DNA from: an uncultured Clostridia bacterium
Lineage (GTDB): Bacteria; Bacillota; Clostridia; TANB77; CAG-508
Reading direction: 5' to 3'
DNA: 10,581 bases
NCBI GenBank assembly: GCA_947595555.1
Contig: CANQES010000050.1
Coordinates: 1-10,581, forward strand
The notes under the pieces were generated by a model. It made no database searches. It was not told the DNA's origin and was given only the letters and a program-made list of their open reading frames with translations. Every line of letters starts with the position of its first letter. Positions within the stretch are counted from its first letter, which is position 1. A program made the translations under genes and the position numbers. This document shows, in pieces, positions 7,607-10,581 of this stretch.

Positions 7607-8815
7607 TTGATTTATAAAAATAGAATATTATCTATACTATTCATAACAATTTATCTTTTTTTAATTTTTGCATCAAATCCTACTTATGGTAAAGATACTA
7701 ATGTCAATAATTTAAACTCTCGTTCTTGTGTTGTTTTAGATAGATTGAGCAAGGACATTATTTATGGAAAAAATGAAAAAAATAAAGTCAAAATGGCCTC
7801 TACCACAAAAATAATGACTGCAATGATTGTTATTGAAAATACATCACTAAATAAAACTGTAGAAGTTTCAAAGAAGTCAGCTAATACTGGTGGATCAAGA
7901 CTTGGTTTAAAAACTGGAGATAAAATTACTATTCGTGATTTAATGTATGGCTTAATGTTATGTTCTGGTAATGACGCCGCTGTTTGCTTGGCTGAAAGTG
8001 TAGCTGGTAGCATACCAGAATTTTGTAATTTAATGAATGCTAAAGCACAAGAATTGGGACTTTCCAATACTCATTTTGAATCTCCTCATGGTCTAGATTC
8101 TGATGAACATTACACAACAGCTTACGAATTAGCTCTCCTTTCCGATTATGCTTTACAAAATTCTACATTTTTAAGTATTGTAGGAACTAAAAGCTATACA
8201 GTTACAATAAACGGTTATCCTAAAACAATAACTAACACTAATGAATTGCTTGGTAATTTAAATGGTGTATATGGTATTAAAACAGGTTTTACTAATGGTG
8301 CTAATAGATGCTTAGTAACTGCATGTAAAAGAGGACATATGGATATTATTTGTGTAGTTCTAGGGGCTGATACTAAAAATTTTAGAACTCAAGACAGTAT
8401 AAAATTAATTGAATATACCTTTGAAAATTATGAATATTATGATTTAAAAGATTTTGTCACAAATTTTATTATTGATTGGGAAAAAAATAATCCTAACTAT
8501 TTTTTCATAGAAAAAGGAACTTCTAATGATCTAAATATTTGTATTGATAATTCTCTTGCAAAAAATCCTACTATACCAATTAAAAAGAATTTAAAAAAAG
8601 ACATAGAAGTTTCTTTGTCCTTAACTTCTTATTTAAAAGCTCCTATCAATAAAGGTGATTTACTAGGTAAATTGATTGTATCTAGCCAAGGAACTGTTCT
8701 GGCTGAATTTGATTTGCTTTCTGATACAAATATTGAAAAAAACAATTTATTTAATTATATGTTCAATTTCTTTAAATCTTATCCTACTCAAATAGAAGCT
8801 TCTATTATGCAATAA
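7607..8815 (+). CDS. Serine-type D-Ala-D-Ala carboxypeptidase (DacF/PBP5-like, peptidase S11)
   Basis: Removes the terminal D-alanine from peptidoglycan stem pentapeptides outside the membrane, limiting cross-linking. With the TTG start at 7607 it has 402 residues, normal for the family. All three S11 motifs are intact: Ser65-Thr-Thr-Lys68 (nucleophile and general base), Ser120-Gly-Asn122, and Lys225-Thr-Gly227. An N-terminal hydrophobic segment (about residues 8-23), ending near NPTYG, is a signal peptide. A PBP5-C-like beta domain occupies roughly residues 280-365. The last 30 residues (FNYMFNFFKSYPTQIEAS) could be the amphipathic membrane-attachment helix. I chose TTG because AGGTGAT (7596-7602) is a good ribosome binding site placed correctly for it; the GTG at 7598 lies inside that site and would add three residues (MIK). 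It is a single-gene unit, divergent from the adhesin and convergent with acpP. Whether it is a vegetative or a sporulation enzyme cannot be told here. Confidence 0.93.
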   Translation: MIYKNRILSILFITIYLFLIFASNPTYGKDTNVNNLNSRSCVVLDRLSKDIIYGKNEKNKVKMASTTKIMTAMIVIENTSLNKTVEVSKKSANTGGSRLGLKTGDKITIRDLMYGLMLCSGNDAAVCLAESVAGSIPEFCNLMNAKAQELGLSNTHFESPHGLDSDEHYTTAYELALLSDYALQNSTFLSIVGTKSYTVTINGYPKTITNTNELLGNLNGVYGIKTGFTNGANRCLVTACKRGHMDIICVVLGADTKNFRTQDSIKLIEYTFENYEYYDLKDFVTNFIIDWEKNNPNYFFIEKGTSNDLNICIDNSLAKNPTIPIKKNLKKDIEVSLSLTSYLKAPINKGDLLGKLIVSSQGTVLAEFDLLSDTNIEKNNLFNYMFNFFKSYPTQIEASIMQ

Positions 8816-8824
8816 TTACTCATT

Positions 8825-8860
8825 AAAAAAACCATTCTTTTTACAGACTGGTTTTTTTTT
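8825..8860. terminator. Bidirectional rho-independent terminator between dac and acpP
   Basis: A7-CCA (8825-8834) pairs with TGG-T9 (8849-8860), with three further inner pairs beyond one mismatch. T tracts occur on both strands' 3' sides, so it can end the plus-strand carboxypeptidase transcript and the minus-strand acpP transcript. It ends two bases from the acpP stop codon. Confidence 0.8.
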
Positions 8861-8861
8861 A

Positions 8862-9104
8862 TTATTTTACATTTTCTTTTATGTAGTCAACTACATCTCC
8901 TACTGTTACTACCTTTTCAGCATCACTATCTGGAATTTCTATATCAAATTCTTCTTCTAATGCCATAACTAGTTCAACAATATCTAATGAATCAGCTCCT
9001 AAGTCATCAATAAATGATGCCTCCATTGTTACTGCTGTATCTGCTACTCCTAATTGTTCTACAATAATTCCTTTTACCTTTTCTAATACTTCTTCTGAAC
9101 TCAT
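8862..9104 (-). CDS. acpP: Acyl carrier protein
   Basis: An 80-residue acidic helical protein that carries growing fatty acyl chains on a phosphopantetheine arm in the type II fatty acid synthase of the cytosol. The arm attaches to Ser39 in DDLGADSLDIVEL (33-45), and the following acidic helix (ALEEEFDIEIPD) is the usual partner-binding surface. I set the start at ATG 9104 (MSSEEVLEKVKG), the normal ACP N-terminus, with AGAGGAGGTGA at 9115-9125. The frame stays open up to 9149, but those extra 15 residues span the ribosome binding site and are not ACP-like. It lies 110 bp downstream of plsX on the same strand, a common pairing, but a strong promoter in the gap lets it be made at the high level ACP needs. 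Confidence 0.97.
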   Translation of the reverse strand: MSSEEVLEKVKGIIVEQLGVADTAVTMEASFIDDLGADSLDIVELVMALEEEFDIEIPDSDAEKVVTVGDVVDYIKENVK

Positions 9105-9155
9105 ATTCTCGAGTTCACCTCCTCTCAAGTTTACAAATGATTCATTCATATGTCA

Positions 9156-9184
9156 TTTATATTATATGTTGTTACATTTGTCAA
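9156..9184 (-). promoter_or_regulatory. Strong promoter of acpP
   Basis: On minus, a perfect TTGACA (9179-9184) and TATAAA (9156-9161) are separated by exactly 17 bp, upstream of the acpP ribosome binding site. It is the best promoter in the window. I found no FapR-type operator (TTAGTACC-like palindrome) over it. Confidence 0.75.
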
Positions 9185-9214
9185 GTATATTATAAAAATA
9201 TTTTCATTTTATAC

Positions 9215-10228
9215 TTATTGTTCAAATTGTTCTTTCATTTTATCAACTGCTTTGTTTTCTACAAACTTCTCTGCTTGAATAATAGTATATTCAAATAATA
9301 ATTCATCACTACTTCCATGTGCTTTTACTACCGGTTTTCTTACCCCTAAAAATAATGCTCCTCCATATGATTTATAATCCATTGTTTTACTAAATCTTTT
9401 TATTGCTGGCAATGCTGGGATACTAAGTATTTTTGCTAATACATTTTTGGTAAAACTCTCTGTCAAACTTTTCTTAACAAATTTTCCCAATCCTTCAGTA
9501 GTTTTTAAAAATACATTTCCTGTAAAACCATCTGTAACAATAGCATCAATTTTACCTGAAAATGCATCTCTTCCTTCAACATTTCCAACAAAATTAATGT
9601 TTAACTCTTCTGCCTTTTCTTTTAATAACTGATAACTTTCTCTTACTAGTTCATTTCCTTTTGTCTCTTCAGTTCCTATGTTTAATAATCCAATAGCTGG
9701 ATTTTTTATACCATATGTATTTTTCAAATATATACTAGACATCTGTGCAAATTGTAACAAATTAATCGGTTTACAGTTAGTATTAGAACCTGAATCTATT
9801 AACAACAACTGACTTTTATATGCTGGTAAAATTCCTGCTAATGCTGGTCTATCAATTCCTTTAATTCTTCCTACAATAAGTGTTGCCCCTGTTAATAATG
9901 CTCCAGAGTTTCCTGCTGAAATAAATACATCTCCTTCGTCTTCTTTTAACATTTTAAATCCTACTACCATAGAAGAATCTTTTTTGTGCTTAATTGCTAC
10001 TGTTGGTATGTCTTCCATTTCAATAGTTTCTGTGGCATTTTTTATTTTTAATCTATCTGAAATGTCTTCAATATCTTTTCCATAAAACTCTTTTACTTTA
10101 TCTCTTATAATATTTTCTTTTCCTACTAAAATTATATCTGCTTTCACTTTATTAATAGCATTTACTGCGCCTTTAATATTTGCATCTGGTGCATTATCTC
10201 CCCCCATAGCATCTAGTACTATTTTCAT
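9215..10228 (-). CDS. plsX: Phosphate acyltransferase PlsX
   Basis: Transfers the acyl chain from acyl-ACP to inorganic phosphate. The resulting acyl-phosphate is used by PlsY to acylate glycerol-3-phosphate, the first step of phospholipid synthesis in most Gram-positives. It is a peripheral membrane protein. The 337 residues fit the family length and it begins with the hallmark MKIVLDAMGGDNAP. Other typical segments are ISAGNSGALL (about 103-112), LLIDSGSN (142-149), GLLNIGTEETKGN (180-192) and VTDGFTGNVFLK (231-242). The ATG at 10228 is preceded by AGGAGG with 7-bp spacing. Downstream acpP supplies the acyl donor's carrier, a functional pair. No fapR, rpmF or fabD neighbours are present; upstream lies tuf, separated by terminator-like hairpins. 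Confidence 0.97.
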   Translation of the reverse strand: MKIVLDAMGGDNAPDANIKGAVNAINKVKADIILVGKENIIRDKVKEFYGKDIEDISDRLKIKNATETIEMEDIPTVAIKHKKDSSMVVGFKMLKEDEGDVFISAGNSGALLTGATLIVGRIKGIDRPALAGILPAYKSQLLLIDSGSNTNCKPINLLQFAQMSSIYLKNTYGIKNPAIGLLNIGTEETKGNELVRESYQLLKEKAEELNINFVGNVEGRDAFSGKIDAIVTDGFTGNVFLKTTEGLGKFVKKSLTESFTKNVLAKILSIPALPAIKRFSKTMDYKSYGGALFLGVRKPVVKAHGSSDELLFEYTIIQAEKFVENKAVDKMKEQFEQ

Positions 10229-10277
10229 GTGCTTTCCTCCTAAGTTCTTTCTTTTCTATTATATTTTTAATATCTAT

Positions 10278-10306
10278 ATTTTATTATGCTTTATAGAAAA
10301 AAGCAA
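10278..10306 (-). promoter_or_regulatory. Putative promoter of plsX
   Basis: On minus, TTGCTT (10301-10306) and TAAAAT (10278-10283) with a 17-bp spacer, about 50 bp before the start codon. The region between it and the tuf stop is filled by the inverted hairpin pair, so plsX probably relies on this promoter. Confidence 0.55.
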
Positions 10307-10339
10307 GTAATTTTAATAAAAAAAGGAAAATAAGGATTT

Positions 10340-10433
10340 AAGGATTTGGGGACGGCCCCATAATCCTTTTTTTATTTTATGGCATATATCTTTAACATAC
10401 AAAAAAGGATTATGGGGCCGTCCCCAAATCCTT
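10340..10433. repeat. 33-bp perfect inverted repeat made of two GGGGACGG palindromes (copies 2 and 3)
   Basis: Arms at 10340-10372 and 10401-10433 are exact reverse complements around a 28-bp spacer. Each arm contains one copy of the 25-bp palindrome also seen at 1246-1270 (copy 2 at 10342-10366 in the GGATTTGGGGACGG orientation, copy 3 at 10407-10431 in the opposite one). Each arm folds alone into a hairpin, and both together could form a long stem. The head-to-head layout resembles the paired arrangement known for bacterial REP elements. Confidence 0.9.
10401..10433 (-). terminator. Rho-independent terminator of tuf (palindromic repeat copy 3)
   Basis: Read on minus, the hairpin GGATTTGGGG / ACGG / CCCCATAATCC runs straight into T6, 22 bases after the tuf stop codon. 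The strong GC stem plus T tract is a convincing terminator. Copy 2 has the same hairpin and T7 on the plus strand and would stop transcription from the opposite direction. Confidence 0.75.
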
Positions 10434-10455
10434 TTCAATTTATTTTCAATTCTTT

Positions 10456-10581
10456 TTAAGCTAATATATCAGCAACTACTCCTGAACCTACTGTTCTTCC
10501 ACCTTCACGAATAGCGAATCTTAATCCTTTTTCAATAGCGATTGGTGTAATTAATTCGATTGTCATTGATACGTTATCTCC
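10456..10581 (-). CDS. tuf: Elongation factor Tu, C-terminal 41 residues (5' part beyond the window)
   Basis: The visible end reads GDNVSMTIELITPIAIEKGL, then RFAIREGGRTVGSGVVADILA and stop. This is the highly conserved C-terminal strand region of EF-Tu domain III, the GTPase that brings aminoacyl-tRNA to the ribosome. The RFAIREGGRTVGAGVV-type motif is diagnostic; Ser in place of the more common Ala (VGSGVV) occurs in clostridial relatives. The rest of the gene, including the GTP-binding domain, is off the right edge. It lies upstream of plsX on the same strand but is separated by terminator hairpins. Confidence 0.97.
   Translation of the reverse strand, partial: GDNVSMTIELITPIAIEKGLRFAIREGGRTVGSGVVADILA

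Noticed and set aside
7762..8067. Minus-strand frame of 101 codons inside the carboxypeptidase gene
   Set aside because: Antisense shadow of a gene with all catalytic motifs intact; no ribosome binding site or recognisable domain.
9105..9149. N-terminal extension of the acyl carrier protein to ATG 9149
   Set aside because: The extension spans the AGGAGGTGA ribosome binding site and is absent from normal ACPs; ATG 9104 gives the standard N-terminus.
9105..9214. FapR or FabT operator controlling acpP/plsX
   Set aside because: The gap has a strong promoter, but I find no convincing TTAGTACC-type or TTTGA-TCAAA-type palindrome over it.
10340..10433. CRISPR array
   Set aside because: Only two palindromes in inverted orientation with one 28-bp AT-rich spacer; no direct repeats and no cas genes in view.

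Overview
The window looks like chromosomal DNA of an AT-rich Gram-positive bacterium, most likely a member of the Clostridia (Bacillota). The support is low GC throughout, strong AGGAGG-type ribosome binding sites, clear -35/-10 promoters with 16-18 bp spacers, a DacF-type D,D-carboxypeptidase, PlsX-type lipid synthesis, and a wall-type surface adhesin with a C-terminal membrane anchor. I cannot name the species.

Layout. Positions 1-1159 (minus) hold most of a PLP enzyme of the methionine gamma-lyase-like (aluminium resistance) family, cut by the left edge. Positions 1285-7300 (minus) hold a giant surface protein of about 2,000 residues: a signal peptide, a thioester domain with a Cys/Gln pair, a linker and beta-rich region, seven DUF11/Cna-like domains that each carry a Lys-Glu-Asn triad expected to form an intramolecular isopeptide bond, and a C-terminal anchor without LPXTG. 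Its signal peptide and ribosome binding site lie in a different reading frame from the body, one nucleotide out. Three of the seven domains are encoded by 636-bp tandem repeats, two of them identical over about 578 bp. A 306-bp divergent promoter region follows, with two good promoters for the adhesin. Positions 7607-8815 (plus) encode a serine D-Ala-D-Ala carboxypeptidase. A bidirectional terminator separates it from the convergent acpP (8862-9104, minus), which has its own near-consensus promoter. Then come plsX (9215-10228, minus) with its promoter, and the last 41 codons of tuf (10456-10581, minus).

A 25-bp palindromic element built around GGGGACGG occurs three times: once after the adhesin gene (1246-1270) and twice, as a 33-bp perfect inverted pair, between tuf and plsX. 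Each copy folds into a GC-rich hairpin followed by T residues, so it can act as a terminator. It also looks like a dispersed REP-like family.

How the genes fit together: the fatty acid/phospholipid pair (plsX, acpP) and the cell-wall carboxypeptidase are housekeeping. The notable system is the adhesin, a chemically reactive tip (thioester) on a protease-resistant, internally cross-linked stalk whose length can change through repeat recombination and whose expression may be switched off, or corrupted in this assembly, by a single-nucleotide frameshift just after the signal peptide.
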